DNA of 41,268 bases from Betaproteobacteria bacterium HGW-Betaproteobacteria-16 (GCA_002840835.1 PHCQ01000043.1:1-41268); one strand, 5' to 3'. Positions 9,777-18,389 are shown, counted from the stretch's first letter. Numbers and translations: made by a program. The notes: generated by a model from the letters alone, not told the origin.

Positions 9777-10724
9777 CTAGCCGATGACCTGATCGCGCCA
9801 CAACAGCGGCATGGCGTAGTAGCCGCGCACGCGCTGAGCAGGCGGCGTGTAGGCCTCGAACCGATAGGCCCAGCCCCACAGGCGTTCGAAGCGGTCTCGG
9901 TCCCACACCACGGGATCGAAGGGTGCCAGCAGGCGCACACCCTCGGGTGCCTTCCAGCGGCGCGAGCACGGGTCTTCTCCTGCAGGCCAGAACCAGGTCG
10001 TCCCTTCGACCTCCGCATGGGGCAATCGCTGCGTGGCGCGCAGCAGCGCAGCGCGCAACTGGTCCTGCCATTGCGGCACGGCGTGTTTGAGCATGGCCAC
10101 CAGTTGCCGAAGCCCCGGTAGTGGCAAGGGCGCGTACTTGTTCACCAGCACGTCCACCAATTGGTCCAGCACCGCTGGCACGTCGTCGGGCGCCGTTTGG
10201 GGCATGTGTGCCGTGTAGAGGCGAATGCCATTGGCCCGCCGTGCCACGCGCAACAACCCCCGGTAGTGCATGCCGTCCAGCAGTTGCGTGCTGGCCTTCG
10301 ACCGGCCGCCGAACCAGTTGGTGGTGTGGCCATGAGCAAAGTGCGCGTCGATCTCACGGGGGTGAGCAACACCCAGTTGCTGTACGTGGTGCCACACCGC
10401 CTGCGCCTGGGCCCAGCGCTCGGCCAGCCATTCGATGCGCGCGGTGCGCGGATGCATGCGCGCGTGCAGCTCGCGCGTGACGAAGCCGTAGTTGACGAAA
10501 AAATCCTCCTCTACTGCCAGCTGCGGGTACCGCCGCTCCAGGTCACCCGCGAGGTAGCCCTTCACCCGGTGGCGCAGCGTGAGGTCCTGCGCACGCGCAG
10601 GCGCGCGGATCGGGTCGGCCTGCACAAAGCCCAGCCGTTCGATGGCTTTGGGCAGGGTGGTGGGGGTGAAGAGGCTGCGGGCGATGGCGTAGCGGCGCAG
10701 GTGGGGCAGGTTGATGGCGGGCAT
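9777..10724 (-). CDS. ycaQ: YcaQ/AlkX-like winged-helix DNA glycosylase, truncated by an in-frame TAG
   Basis: 315 residues from ATG 10724 (MPAINLPHLRR). It belongs to the HTH_42 family; E. coli YcaQ unhooks DNA interstrand crosslinks and excises alkylated bases. The family's QxD catalytic motif is present as VQADPIRAP (Gln35, Asp37), and the three winged-helix units appear intact (ARAQDLTLRHRVKGYL; ANGIRLYT; WAYRFEAYTPPAQRVRGYY). The protein stops at LWRDQVIG, where relatives continue with Trp; the stop codon TAG differs from TGG by one base. About 47 more codons in the same frame look native (9633-9776). Truncation may inactivate it or reflect a sequencing error. The catalytic residues themselves survive. 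Confidence 0.82.
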   Translation of the reverse strand: MPAINLPHLRRYAIARSLFTPTTLPKAIERLGFVQADPIRAPARAQDLTLRHRVKGYLAGDLERRYPQLAVEEDFFVNYGFVTRELHARMHPRTARIEWLAERWAQAQAVWHHVQQLGVAHPREIDAHFAHGHTTNWFGGRSKASTQLLDGMHYRGLLRVARRANGIRLYTAHMPQTAPDDVPAVLDQLVDVLVNKYAPLPLPGLRQLVAMLKHAVPQWQDQLRAALLRATQRLPHAEVEGTTWFWPAGEDPCSRRWKAPEGVRLLAPFDPVVWDRDRFERLWGWAYRFEAYTPPAQRVRGYYAMPLLWRDQVIG

Positions 10725-10887
10725 GGTGCCATCATGCCGCAGGCGAACGCGCTCCACCGGGTCACGGAAGCAGAGCCATGGGTGCAGCTGCACTGGGATG
10801 CAGTGCGGCAGAATGCCCTGAAGACCCCCTCGAAACCGCGAACCACGTGGGCGTAGAAAATTCCGCCAGGCTCAATGAAGTTCCGAC

Positions 10888-11427
10888 ATGCGAATGCTTC
10901 CCCTCACTTTTGAATCTGATCGCCTGCTCGCGCGTTTACCCCGCGCCGCTGATGCCGCACTTTTGTTTTCTGCATACACCAGCGACCCCACGGTCAGTCG
11001 CTACATGATATGGACACCCCATCAGTCGGTCGCTGAAACGGAGCGCTTCATTGGCGACTGCATGGCTGCGGTGGAGGCAGGCACGCGCTTTCCCTACGTA
11101 CTCGCCACCAGGGAGCACCCGAACGATCCCATCGGCATGCTGGAGGCTCGGGCATCGCAGCACATCGTTGACCTTGGCTATGTGCTGCCGCCGAGGTATT
11201 GGGGGCAGGGCTTGATGCCCGAGGCGGTTCGTTGCCTCGCCGAATGGGCACTGTCCCAGGAGCGCTTCTTTCGGGTCCAGGCGTTTTGTGATGTGGAGAA
11301 CAAGGCTTCGCAGCGGACCTTGGAGAAAGCAGGGTTTGTGCAAGAGGGTCGACACGAACGGTATGTCGTGCATCCGAATCTGAGCCCGGAACCCCGTGCT
11401 TGCTATATGTACGGGCGCTGCCGATAG
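10888..11427 (+). CDS. GNAT-family N-acetyltransferase (RimJ/RimL type)
   Basis: 179 residues. Features of the ribosomal-protein-type GNAT fold: LTFESDRLLARLPRAADA at the N-terminus, the acetyl-CoA binding segment LPPRYWGQGLMPEAVRCLAE, and the closing VENKASQRTLEKAGFVQEGR. Such enzymes acetylate the N-terminal amine of proteins or small amines; the substrate here is unknown. The start is ATG 10888, with a second in-frame ATG two codons on, preceded by a weak GAAG site. It is a single gene between two minus-strand blocks, so it probably has its own promoter in the 163-base gap upstream, where I see no convincing consensus elements. Confidence 0.88.
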   Translation: MRMLPLTFESDRLLARLPRAADAALLFSAYTSDPTVSRYMIWTPHQSVAETERFIGDCMAAVEAGTRFPYVLATREHPNDPIGMLEARASQHIVDLGYVLPPRYWGQGLMPEAVRCLAEWALSQERFFRVQAFCDVENKASQRTLEKAGFVQEGRHERYVVHPNLSPEPRACYMYGRCR

Positions 11428-11458
11428 CGAGCAAGCTCGGTCGGCACCACCCGCCACT

Positions 11459-12319
11459 TCAAAGATCCGTCCGCAAGCGCCAGATCTCAGGGAACAGCAC
11501 CACCTCCAGCATCTTGCGCAGATAGCTCACACCGCCTGTGCCACCCGTGCCGCGCTTGAAGCCGATCACGCGTTCCACGGTGGTCACGTGCCGAAAGCGC
11601 CAGAGGCGGAAGGCATCTTCGAGGTCGGTGAGTTCTTCACCCAGCTGGTACAGGTCCCAGTGGTCCTTGGGGTTCCGGTAGACCGTCAGCCAGGCCTGTT
11701 CCACTGCGTCGCTGGCTTCGTAGGGTTTGGTCCAGTCGCGCTGCGTGTGGCTCTCAGGCACCGCCAGACCACGGCGGGCCAGCAAGCGCAGGGCCTCGTC
11801 GTACAGCGATGGTGCTTCGTACGCGGCCTGTACCACGGCCAGCCGCTCGGGGCTGTGGGCGTGCGGCTTGAGCATGGCGGCGTTCTTGTTGCCCATGGCG
11901 AATTCGATGCAGCGGTACTGGTGGCTCTGGAAACCGCTGGACTGCGCCAGGTAGGGGCGCAGCGCGCTGTATTCGGGTGGTGTCATGGTGGCGAGCACGT
12001 CCCAGGCGTGCACCAGTTGTTCCATGATCTTGCTCACACGCGCCAGCATCTTGAACGCAGGCTGCAGTTCGTCTGACGCGATGTGTGCGATGGCCGCTTT
12101 CAGCTCGTGCAGCATGAGCTTCATCCAGAGTTCGCTGGTCTGGTGCTGGATGATGAACAGCATCTCGTCGTGCGCGGGAGAGAGCGGTTTCTGTGCGCCC
12201 AGAATCGCGTCTAGCTGCAGGTAGTCGCCGTAGCTCATGTCGCGGCTGAAGTCGAGTTGCGCGCCTTCTTCACGCACGATGTCTTCGGGGGCGGTGGAGG
12301 TGGGGTGGTGGGGGCACAT
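11459..12319 (-). CDS. kynA: Tryptophan 2,3-dioxygenase
   Basis: 286 residues, the bacterial length. It is a haem enzyme that opens the indole ring of L-tryptophan to N-formylkynurenine, the first step of the kynurenine pathway. Diagnostic segments are [36 protein letters not shown] (substrate pocket), [20 protein letters not shown] and the C-terminal [20 protein letters not shown] with SYLRKML. ATG 12319 begins 2 bases after the kynU stop, with GGTGA just upstream, so translation is coupled to kynU. It is the last gene of kynB-kynU-kynA. An upstream in-frame ATG at 12364 lies within kynU and is rejected. Confidence 0.96.
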   Translation of the reverse strand: MCPHHPTSTAPEDIVREEGAQLDFSRDMSYGDYLQLDAILGAQKPLSPAHDEMLFIIQHQTSELWMKLMLHELKAAIAHIASDELQPAFKMLARVSKIMEQLVHAWDVLATMTPPEYSALRPYLAQSSGFQSHQYRCIEFAMGNKNAAMLKPHAHSPERLAVVQAAYEAPSLYDEALRLLARRGLAVPESHTQRDWTKPYEASDAVEQAWLTVYRNPKDHWDLYQLGEELTDLEDAFRLWRFRHVTTVERVIGFKRGTGGTGGVSYLRKMLEVVLFPEIWRLRTDL

Positions 12320-12321
12320 GA

Positions 12322-13683
12322 TCAGGTCACCGCATGTTTTTTGTTGAATTCGGGGCGCTGCCATTCGCCGCTTTCCAGCACCTGGCGCAGGTGTTCCACC
12401 GCGTTCCAGACGTCTTCGAAGCCGATGTAGAGCGGCGTGAAGCCGAACCGCAGGATGTCCTTGTGTCGGCCGCCGTCGCCGGCCCGGTAGTCGCCGATCA
12501 CGCCGCGTGCGATCAAGGCTTGTACGATGGCGTAGGCGACAGAGTCCCCGCCGCCGCCGGGCCGCCCCAAGTCGGTGGGCGTCCCCGCGGGGGGCAGCGA
12601 CCCGCGAAGCGGCGGAGCGTGGGGGCTCCTATCCATGCTCAGGCAGACCTGTGAACCACGTTGCGCGTGGATACGTGGCGTAGCCAGGCACAGACCCTGT
12701 CCTGCGCAGCGTTCCTCCACCAATGCAATGAACAGGTCGGTCAATGCCAGTGACTTGGCGCGCAGCGCGGCCATGCCACCGTGAGCTTCGGCCGCCAGCA
12801 GCGTGTCCACACCGCAGTCCAGCGCCGCCAGGCTGATGATGGGCTGTGTGCCGCACTGGTAGCGCGTGATGCCCGCGGCAGGCCGGTAGTCGGGGGTGAA
12901 TTCAAAGGGTGTGGCGTGGCCCCACCAGCCGGCCAGCGGTTGCCAGAATCGATCGGTGTGCAGCGGGTTCACCCACACAAAGGCCGGTGCGCCCGGGCCG
13001 CCGTTGAGGTACTTGTAGCCGCAGCCCACGGCGAAGTCGGCCTTGGCGGCCGTGAGGTCCACCGGCACCGCGCCGGCGCTGTGTGCCAGGTCCCACACGG
13101 TCAGAATGCCTTCGGCGTGTGCGGCAGCGGTCACGGCGACCATGTCGTGCATGGCACCGGTGCGGTAGTTCACGTGGGTGAGCATGAGGATGGCCACGTT
13201 CGCGGTGAGCGAGGCGGCGATGTCTTCCGGCTCCACCAGCACCAGCTCCATGCCGTGTTGTTTGCACAGGGCTTCGGCGATGTAAAGGTCGGTCGGGAAG
13301 TTGCTGCGCTCGCTCACGATCTGCTTGCGCTGCGGTGCGTCGGCGGCCGCCATGTTCATGGCGGCGCTCAGCACCTTGAAGAGGTTGATCGAGGTGCTGT
13401 CGGTGGCTACCACCTCACCCGCGCCTGCGCCAATCAGGCGGGCGATCTTGTCGCCCACCCGCTGCGGCATGGCGAACCAGCCGTTCTTGTTCCAGCTTTG
13501 AATGAGATCGGTGCCCCATTCACGGGCCACGGTGTCGGCCACGCGGGCCGGTGTGGCGGCGGGCATCACACCCAGCGAGTTGCCGTCCAGGTAGATGGTG
13601 CCGGCGGGGATGTTGAAGAGATTGCGCAGGGAGCGCAGCGGGTCTTGCGCGTCGAGGGCGATGCAGTCTTGGTGTGTCGTCAT
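12322..13683 (-). CDS. kynU: Kynureninase with an in-frame repeat-derived insertion
   Basis: A PLP enzyme that cleaves kynurenine to anthranilate and alanine. It is 453 residues, clearly longer than the usual 415-420. Conserved parts are [11 protein letters not shown] (31-41), RSNFPTD (126-132), WDLAHSAGA (197-205, PLP-binding Asp198) and the Schiff-base lysine in [12 protein letters not shown] (Lys224). The excess lies mainly at about 350-382, a Gly/Pro/Arg-rich stretch between GSQVCL and [18 protein letters not shown]. Its DNA (about 12545-12632) is a palindromic repeat. A smaller extra segment, GDGGRHK, sits before DILRFGF. The catalytic core is intact, and the insertion is in the C-terminal small domain. 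Operon kynB-kynU-kynA. Confidence 0.94.
   Translation of the reverse strand: MTTHQDCIALDAQDPLRSLRNLFNIPAGTIYLDGNSLGVMPAATPARVADTVAREWGTDLIQSWNKNGWFAMPQRVGDKIARLIGAGAGEVVATDSTSINLFKVLSAAMNMAAADAPQRKQIVSERSNFPTDLYIAEALCKQHGMELVLVEPEDIAASLTANVAILMLTHVNYRTGAMHDMVAVTAAAHAEGILTVWDLAHSAGAVPVDLTAAKADFAVGCGYKYLNGGPGAPAFVWVNPLHTDRFWQPLAGWWGHATPFEFTPDYRPAAGITRYQCGTQPIISLAALDCGVDTLLAAEAHGGMAALRAKSLALTDLFIALVEERCAGQGLCLATPRIHAQRGSQVCLSMDRSPHAPPLRGSLPPAGTPTDLGRPGGGGDSVAYAIVQALIARGVIGDYRAGDGGRHKDILRFGFTPLYIGFEDVWNAVEHLRQVLESGEWQRPEFNKKHAVT
12545..12632 (-). repeat. GC-rich palindromic repeat inserted in frame in kynU
   Basis: An extremely GC-rich block containing the palindrome CCCCGCGGGG (12583-12592) and a second hairpin, CCGC-GAA-GCGG (12602-12612), bounded by a GGGGGC run. 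It resembles the intergenic palindromic elements common in Comamonadaceae, as I recall them, but here it lies inside a conserved gene and keeps the frame open, adding about 30 residues. Boundaries are approximate. It is not the same family as the repeats at 18982-19065 and 22966-23039. Confidence 0.65.
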
Positions 13684-13704
13684 GTGGTCATTTCTTCCAG
13701 GAAA

Positions 13705-14331
13705 TCAAATCGAACGGAGCACAGCGCGCACCGGGCTGGCGTCGGCGGTGGTGAGTTTCAGGGGCAGGGCGATCAGTTCGTAGTCGCCTTCTGGCACGTC
13801 GTCGAGCAGCAGGTTTTCCAGCACGCGCAAGCCGCGCTGGCGGATCACCTGGTGGCTGTCCAAGGCCTTGCTGTCGGCGGGGTCGATGCTGGCGCTGTCG
13901 ATGCCAATGAGTTTGACGCCGTGGTCTGCCAGCAGCATGACGGTCTCGGGTGCGAAGGCGGGCAGGGCGTTGTCGAACTGGTCTTTGGGCATCTGCTCAT
14001 ACACCCGAAGCAGGACTCTGGGCGGCAGTCCGTCCATCGCGTGTGCAATGTGCTCGGGTTTCACCAGCGGGCCACAACCAATGGCGTGGATCACGCGACA
14101 CGGGCCGATGAAGGCGTCCAGATCTACCGAGCCGATGGCTACGCCCTCGGGGTCGTAGTGCAGCGGCGCGTCGGCATGGGCGCCCACATGGGGCGAGAGC
14201 GTGATGGCGCTCACGTTGACCGGGCAGCCGGGGCCGATGCTGGCCACCCATTGCTGGCTGTAGGCGGTGTCACCCGGAAAAACGGGCGACCTGGCGTGAA
14301 CGGGTGGTGAAATGTCCCAGAGTTTTTTCAT
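13705..14331 (-). CDS. kynB: Kynurenine formamidase (arylformamidase, cyclase family)
   Basis: 208 residues. It hydrolyses N-formylkynurenine to kynurenine and formate, the second step of tryptophan degradation. The metal-binding signature of bacterial cyclase-family formamidases is present as HVGAHADAPLHY (48-59), preceded by WDISPPVHARSPVFPGDT at the N-terminus. ATG 14331 gives the canonical length. It is the first gene of kynB-kynU-kynA, 21 bases upstream of kynU, so the operon promoter should lie in 14332-14422, which holds an inverted repeat. The pathway as seen ends at anthranilate; no anthranilate-degrading genes are in the window. Confidence 0.95.
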   Translation of the reverse strand: MKKLWDISPPVHARSPVFPGDTAYSQQWVASIGPGCPVNVSAITLSPHVGAHADAPLHYDPEGVAIGSVDLDAFIGPCRVIHAIGCGPLVKPEHIAHAMDGLPPRVLLRVYEQMPKDQFDNALPAFAPETVMLLADHGVKLIGIDSASIDPADSKALDSHQVIRQRGLRVLENLLLDDVPEGDYELIALPLKLTTADASPVRAVLRSI

Positions 14332-14384
14332 GGTGCAGTGAAGGTAGCACCAGCAAAAAACCCATGGTGTCGGTATTTTCCAAC

Positions 14385-14408
14385 GGCCTGAAAAAAATAC
14401 TTCAGGCC
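14385..14408. promoter_or_regulatory. Perfect inverted repeat upstream of kynB
   Basis: GGCCTGAA, 8-base spacer, TTCAGGCC: perfect 8-base arms in the 91-base gap between the methyltransferase gene and kynB. The surrounding AT-rich DNA adds an overlapping imperfect repeat (GGTATTTTC at 14372 against GAAAAAAATAC). On the transcribed (minus) strand no T run follows the stem, so it looks more like an operator, for example for a KynR/Lrp-type regulator, than a terminator. Confidence 0.4.
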
Positions 14409-14422
14409 TAAACGAATAACCG

Positions 14423-15340
14423 CTAAACCAGCGGCGGCAAGCGTGCCACCAGCACCTTCAGGGCCCGGTCGCTGGACACATCGGCGAATACCGACGGGTT
14501 GGCAAGACGCTGCAACACCTCCAGCTCGGGCGCTTCTGCGGCAAGCAGGTCACGTAGAAATTGCTCGGGGATTTCTGGCGCGTTCAGGCAGAGAAGGGCA
14601 TGGCCACCGGGGCGCAGCAGGTCAGGCAGGCGGCGGATCAGGCGGACGTAGTCCTTGGTCGCCACGAAGCTGCCCTTCTGGTAGCTGGGCGGGTCCGCGA
14701 TCACCAGGCCGTAGGGTCCCATGCGGTTGACCTTGCCCCAGGTGCTGAACAGGTCGTGCGCGAGGAACTTGGCACCGCTGGTGATGCCGTTGAGCTGATG
14801 GTTCTGCTGGCCGGTTGTCAGCGCGGGCTGGGCCATGTCCAGGTTCACCACCTCCTTGGCGCCACCTTGCAGCGCCACCACCGAAAACGCGCAGGTGTAA
14901 GCGAAGAGGTTGAGCACCTTGTGGCCCTGCGCGTGCGCGCGCACCCAGCGCCGCCCTTCAGCCATGTCCAGGAACAGGCCGTGATTCTGGCCGCGCTGCA
15001 GGTTCACGCGGTACTTTGCACCGTCTTCCATGACCACGTGGGAATCGGGCACGCTGCCGGCCAGCAACACCGTTTCGCTGCGGCCTTCGTGCCGGGTCTG
15101 CAGCACGGCGTTCAGCGGTGCGTCGGGTGCAATCTGTGCATGGCGTGCCTGCAACGCGACGGTCAACGCGGCCCTTTCTTCTGCCGTGGTCTCACCGAAC
15201 TTGGTGATCAGCCACACGGGCGGGAAGGCGTCCAGAGTCCAGGCTTCACAACCGGGGTAAAGACCACCCCGGCCGTGGAAGATGCGCTGGGCATCGGTGG
15301 GCATGGCCATTGCGGCAATGGCGTCGAGCAGGGCTTGCAT
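14423..15340 (-). CDS. Class I SAM-dependent methyltransferase (RlmI-related, PF10672-type)
   Basis: 305 residues. The SAM-binding motif is KVLNLFAYTCAFSVVALQGG, followed by the acidic strand VVNLDMAQPAL, and the catalytic-type motif VIADPPSYQKGSF is that of rRNA cytosine-C5/guanine methyltransferases of the RlmI/RlmK group. It lacks the N-terminal PUA domain of RlmI, as expected for the shorter betaproteobacterial homologues. Likely role: methylation of 23S rRNA; the exact base is unknown. It is the last gene of a minus-strand set, with 17 bases separating it from the Cys-cluster gene upstream. Confidence 0.85.
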   Translation of the reverse strand: MQALLDAIAAMAMPTDAQRIFHGRGGLYPGCEAWTLDAFPPVWLITKFGETTAEERAALTVALQARHAQIAPDAPLNAVLQTRHEGRSETVLLAGSVPDSHVVMEDGAKYRVNLQRGQNHGLFLDMAEGRRWVRAHAQGHKVLNLFAYTCAFSVVALQGGAKEVVNLDMAQPALTTGQQNHQLNGITSGAKFLAHDLFSTWGKVNRMGPYGLVIADPPSYQKGSFVATKDYVRLIRRLPDLLRPGGHALLCLNAPEIPEQFLRDLLAAEAPELEVLQRLANPSVFADVSSDRALKVLVARLPPLV

Positions 15341-15357
15341 GGGAGAAGTGTCGTGGA

Positions 15358-15660
15358 TTAGAGCGGGGGCAGCCCGTGGCGGCGCCTTGCCTGGTTGCAG
15401 GCATCGCTGCCTTCTTCAAACTCACGGCAAGGGTTGGGTCGCCATTCGTAGATGCCGCAGGTGGCTTTTTCACCGACCTTGCCGGAGAGGGCGGCGCAGC
15501 GCGGGCTGCCATGGTCGGTGCCGCGCAGACGGGCAATGCTGTCGGTCACAGGTACCCACAGTCCGTCGGGCACTGTGCCACCTTCAGACTGGGTTTCGAA
15601 CACCGAGAAGTCCACCCGAAAGCTGGCGCAGCAAGCGCCACAGGTGGTGCAAACGCTCAT
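15358..15660 (-). CDS. YkgJ-family cysteine cluster protein
   Basis: 100 residues with the metal-binding cysteine pattern of the YkgJ/Fli-associated zinc or iron cluster family: CTTCGACC at 4-11, then RCAAL, ATCGIYEWRPNPCREF and DACNQARR. The function of the family is poorly known. ATG 15660 overlaps the stop of the upstream unknown gene by 4 bases (ATGA), and the methyltransferase gene follows 17 bases downstream. The three genes are therefore probably one transcript, though their shared purpose is unclear. Confidence 0.87.
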   Translation of the reverse strand: MSVCTTCGACCASFRVDFSVFETQSEGGTVPDGLWVPVTDSIARLRGTDHGSPRCAALSGKVGEKATCGIYEWRPNPCREFEEGSDACNQARRRHGLPPL

Positions 15661-16211
15661 GGTTGGGCCAGACTCAGGCGCTGCATGCGTGCCAGCAGCC
15701 GGTGACGGATGAGTCCGCTCACAGGCCGAATCAGGTACCAGTACGGCAGGAAGCTGCGGCGCAAGGATTCGGTCGGACAGTGCACGCGGGTGCGCGTGAC
15801 CAGTCGGCTACCATCGGTGTCAGGTTCCACGCAAACGTCAAGCACCAGTTTGGGCTCACCTTGCACGCGCTCGAAGGCCTGGGTATCGGCAACGGGAATC
15901 AGGCCGTAGTCCAGCCGCCAGAACTGGCCAACCAGGCCAAAGGCCACTTCGCGCCCCGGCACGGTGCCCAAGGGCGTGAAGCTGTCAAAGCCAAAAGCCT
16001 GGGTAGGCAGTCGTGATCCGGCAGCCCCCATTCGCTGCAGCAAGCGGCCGGGCCATTCGCGCAGTGCGATCGCCTTTTCAATCAAAGGATCCTTGGCCTG
16101 GAGCGCGGGCACCACGGCGGCGAAGGCCCGTTCGGCCGTGATGCCGGGCAGCCAGCGTTCGTGCCGCTCCTGAAACTGCCATTCGGGCAGAAAGCACTCC
16201 ATCAGGCCCAT
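15657..16211 (-). CDS. Conserved hypothetical protein, possibly SRPBCC-like
   Basis: 184 residues, not recognised with certainty. The pattern of alternating hydrophobic strands (REVAFGLVGQFWRLDYGLIPV, PKLVLDVCVEP, SRLVTRTRVHC) ending in a long helix (LIRPVSGLIRHRLLARMQ) resembles a START/SRPBCC ligand-binding fold. There is no signal peptide or clear membrane segment. ATG 16211 is used; ATG 16202 three codons later is equally plausible. It begins 20 bases after the argF stop on the same strand, so it may be the tail of the arg transcript, and it overlaps the Cys-cluster gene by 4 bases. Confidence 0.65.
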   Translation of the reverse strand: MGLMECFLPEWQFQERHERWLPGITAERAFAAVVPALQAKDPLIEKAIALREWPGRLLQRMGAAGSRLPTQAFGFDSFTPLGTVPGREVAFGLVGQFWRLDYGLIPVADTQAFERVQGEPKLVLDVCVEPDTDGSRLVTRTRVHCPTESLRRSFLPYWYLIRPVSGLIRHRLLARMQRLSLAQP

Positions 16212-16230
16212 GCTGTTGGCAACGCCGTGT

Positions 16231-17178
16231 TCAGTTCAAGCGGCCCAGCAACAGATACTCCATGAGCGCCTTCTGGGCATGCATCCGGTTCTCCGCCTCA
16301 TCCCAGACCACGGATTGCGGGCCGTCAATCACCTCGGCGCTTACCTCTTCACCACGATGCGCGGGCAGGCAGTGCATGAACAGCGCATCTGGCTTGGCCA
16401 CGGCCATCATGGCTTCGTCCACGCACCACTGCGCGAAAGCTGCGCGGCGCACTTCGTTCTCTGCTTCGTACCCCATGCTGGTCCACACGTCGGTGGTGAC
16501 CAGGTCGGCGTCCTTGCAGGCCTCTTTCGGGTCTTTGAAGACTTTGTAGCAGTTGGCGTTGGCGATGCCGGCGAGCTTCGGGTCCACCTCGTAGCCGCTG
16601 GGTGTGCTCACGTGCACGGTGAAGCCCAGCAGTTCGGCCGCCTGCAGCCAGGTGTTGGCCATGTTGTTGCCATCGCCCACCCAGGCCACCACCTTGCCCT
16701 TGAGTGCGTCCAGCGGGTTGCCGCTGGCGGCCGGGCGGTACTCGACCAGGGTGAACAGGTCGGCCAGGATCTGGCATGGGTGGAACTCGTTGGTCAGGCC
16801 GTTGATCACCGGCACGCGCGAATGGGCGGCAAACGCTTCGATCTTGCTCTGCTCGTAGGTGCGGATCATCACCAGGTCAACCATCCGGCTGATGACCTTG
16901 GCGCTGTCTTCAATGGGTTCGGCACGGCCCAGCTGGCTGTCACCGGTGGTGAGGTGCACAACCGAACCGCCCAGCTGGTACATGCCGGCCTCGAAGCTCA
17001 CGCGGGTGCGGGTGCTGGCCTTCTCGAAAATCATCGCCAGCGTGCGGTCGGGGTCGGCGAAGGGCTGGTGTTTCTCGAAGGCCTTGAACTTGGCCTTGAT
17101 GAAAGCCGCGCGCGTGAGCAGGTAGGCGTACTCGTCGGCGTTCAGGTCCTTGAACTGGAGGTAGTGACGGATGTTCAT
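16231..17178 (-). CDS. argF: Ornithine carbamoyltransferase
   Basis: 315 residues. It joins carbamoyl phosphate and ornithine to citrulline in arginine synthesis. Key motifs: STRTR (55-59) for carbamoyl phosphate, HPCQ (133-136), and the ornithine/catalytic loop MHCLPAHRGEEV near 265. I place the start at ATG 17178 because MNIRHYLQF is the conserved N-terminus; ATG 17184 and a GTG at 17190 overlapping the argD stop (GTGA) are alternatives that would couple it to argD. It follows argD directly, so the two arginine genes form one operon. Confidence 0.95.
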   Translation of the reverse strand: MNIRHYLQFKDLNADEYAYLLTRAAFIKAKFKAFEKHQPFADPDRTLAMIFEKASTRTRVSFEAGMYQLGGSVVHLTTGDSQLGRAEPIEDSAKVISRMVDLVMIRTYEQSKIEAFAAHSRVPVINGLTNEFHPCQILADLFTLVEYRPAASGNPLDALKGKVVAWVGDGNNMANTWLQAAELLGFTVHVSTPSGYEVDPKLAGIANANCYKVFKDPKEACKDADLVTTDVWTSMGYEAENEVRRAAFAQWCVDEAMMAVAKPDALFMHCLPAHRGEEVSAEVIDGPQSVVWDEAENRMHAQKALMEYLLLGRLN

Positions 17179-17186
17179 GGGCATGT

Positions 17187-18389
17187 TCACTCAGCCAGGA
17201 ATGCGTGCACCAACGGCAGCAGGATGGCCGCAATTTCATCGGCCTCGGAGGTGGTCAGAATCAGCGGCGGCACGATGCGGATCACGCTGTCGGCAGTGAC
17301 GCTGATCAGCAGGCCGGCGTCGGCCGCGCGCTGCGTGAGCACGCCGCAAGGCTTGTCCAGTTCGACGCCGATCATCAGCCCCTGTCCGCGAATGTCCTTC
17401 ACACCCGGCTTTCCGGCCAGGCTCGCTTCCAGCAAGCCGCGCAGGTGGGCGCCCACCCGCTCGGCATTGGCCAGCAGGCCGTCTTCTTCCATGATGCGGA
17501 TGGTTTCCACCCCGGCGCGCATGGCCAGCGGGTTGCCGCCAAAGGTGGTGCCGTGGTTGCCAGGGGCAAAGATGTTGGCGGCTTTGGGTCCGGCCACCAC
17601 CGCGCCAATGGGCACGCCCGAACCCAGGCCCTTGGCCAGCGGCATCACGTCAGGCTTGATGCCCGCCCATTGGTGGGCGAACCACTTGCCGGTTCGGCCC
17701 ATGCCGCATTGCACCTCGTCGATCATCAGCAGCCAGTCTTGCTGGTCACACAGGGCGCGCACGTCTTTAAGATACTGCGCACGCATGGGGTTCACGCCGC
17801 CTTCGCCCTGGATGGTTTCAAAGAAGACGGCCACCACGTTGGGGTTGCCTGCTGTGGCCTTTTTCAGGGCTTCAATGTCGTTCACCGGCACGCGGATGAA
17901 ACCTTCCACCAGCGGGCCAAAGCCGGCCTGGATCTTGGGGTTGCCGGTGGCTGAAAGGGTGGCGATGCTGCGGCCGTGGAAGGCCTTTTCGTAGACCACG
18001 ATTTCGGGGCGCTCGATGCCCTTGTCGTGGCCGTACTTGCGCGCCAGCTTTAGCGCGGCCTCGTTGGCTTCCAGTCCGGTGCTGCAGAAAAACACGTTGG
18101 TGAGGCCGGAGCGCTCCACCAGCATCTGTGCCAGGCGTTCCTGGTCGGGCACGTGGTAGTAGTTGCAGCAGTGAATCATCTTGGCCACCTGATCCTGCAG
18201 GGCAGGCACCAGCTTGGGATGGCCGTGGCCCAGGGTGTTGACCGCAATACCGGCCAGCGCGTCCAGGTATTCCTTGCCATTCACGTCCCAGACGCGGCAG
18301 CCTCGCCCGTGCGACATCGCGATCGGCAGGCGGCCGTAGGTGTTCATCACGTGGGGCGAAGAGGCCAGGACTGGGGCGGCGGCATTCAT
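17187..18389 (-). CDS. argD: Acetylornithine aminotransferase
   Basis: 400 residues. A class III PLP aminotransferase converting N-acetylglutamate semialdehyde to N-acetylornithine; relatives also act on succinyl-diaminopimelate. Motifs: VWDVNGKEYLDALAGIAVN, FFCSTGLEANEAALKLARKY, the PLP aspartate in LLMIDEVQCGMGRTG, and the Schiff-base lysine in PLAKGLGSGVPIGA. ATG 18389 (MNAAAPVL) has CGGAG about 10 bases upstream; a longer in-frame start at 18434 would add an atypical hydrophobic tail and falls in the leader hairpin. It is the first gene of argD-argF. Confidence 0.95.
   Translation of the reverse strand: MNAAAPVLASSPHVMNTYGRLPIAMSHGRGCRVWDVNGKEYLDALAGIAVNTLGHGHPKLVPALQDQVAKMIHCCNYYHVPDQERLAQMLVERSGLTNVFFCSTGLEANEAALKLARKYGHDKGIERPEIVVYEKAFHGRSIATLSATGNPKIQAGFGPLVEGFIRVPVNDIEALKKATAGNPNVVAVFFETIQGEGGVNPMRAQYLKDVRALCDQQDWLLMIDEVQCGMGRTGKWFAHQWAGIKPDVMPLAKGLGSGVPIGAVVAGPKAANIFAPGNHGTTFGGNPLAMRAGVETIRIMEEDGLLANAERVGAHLRGLLEASLAGKPGVKDIRGQGLMIGVELDKPCGVLTQRAADAGLLISVTADSVIRIVPPLILTTSEADEIAAILLPLVHAFLAE

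Noticed and set aside
12781..14310. A 509-codon open frame on the plus strand
   Set aside because: It is antisense to kynU and kynB. Its composition (Gly, His, Val-rich) is that of a complementary-strand shadow.
16210..17994. A 594-codon open frame on the plus strand
   Set aside because: It is antisense to argF and argD, which have complete conserved motifs. No domain or ribosome site supports it.
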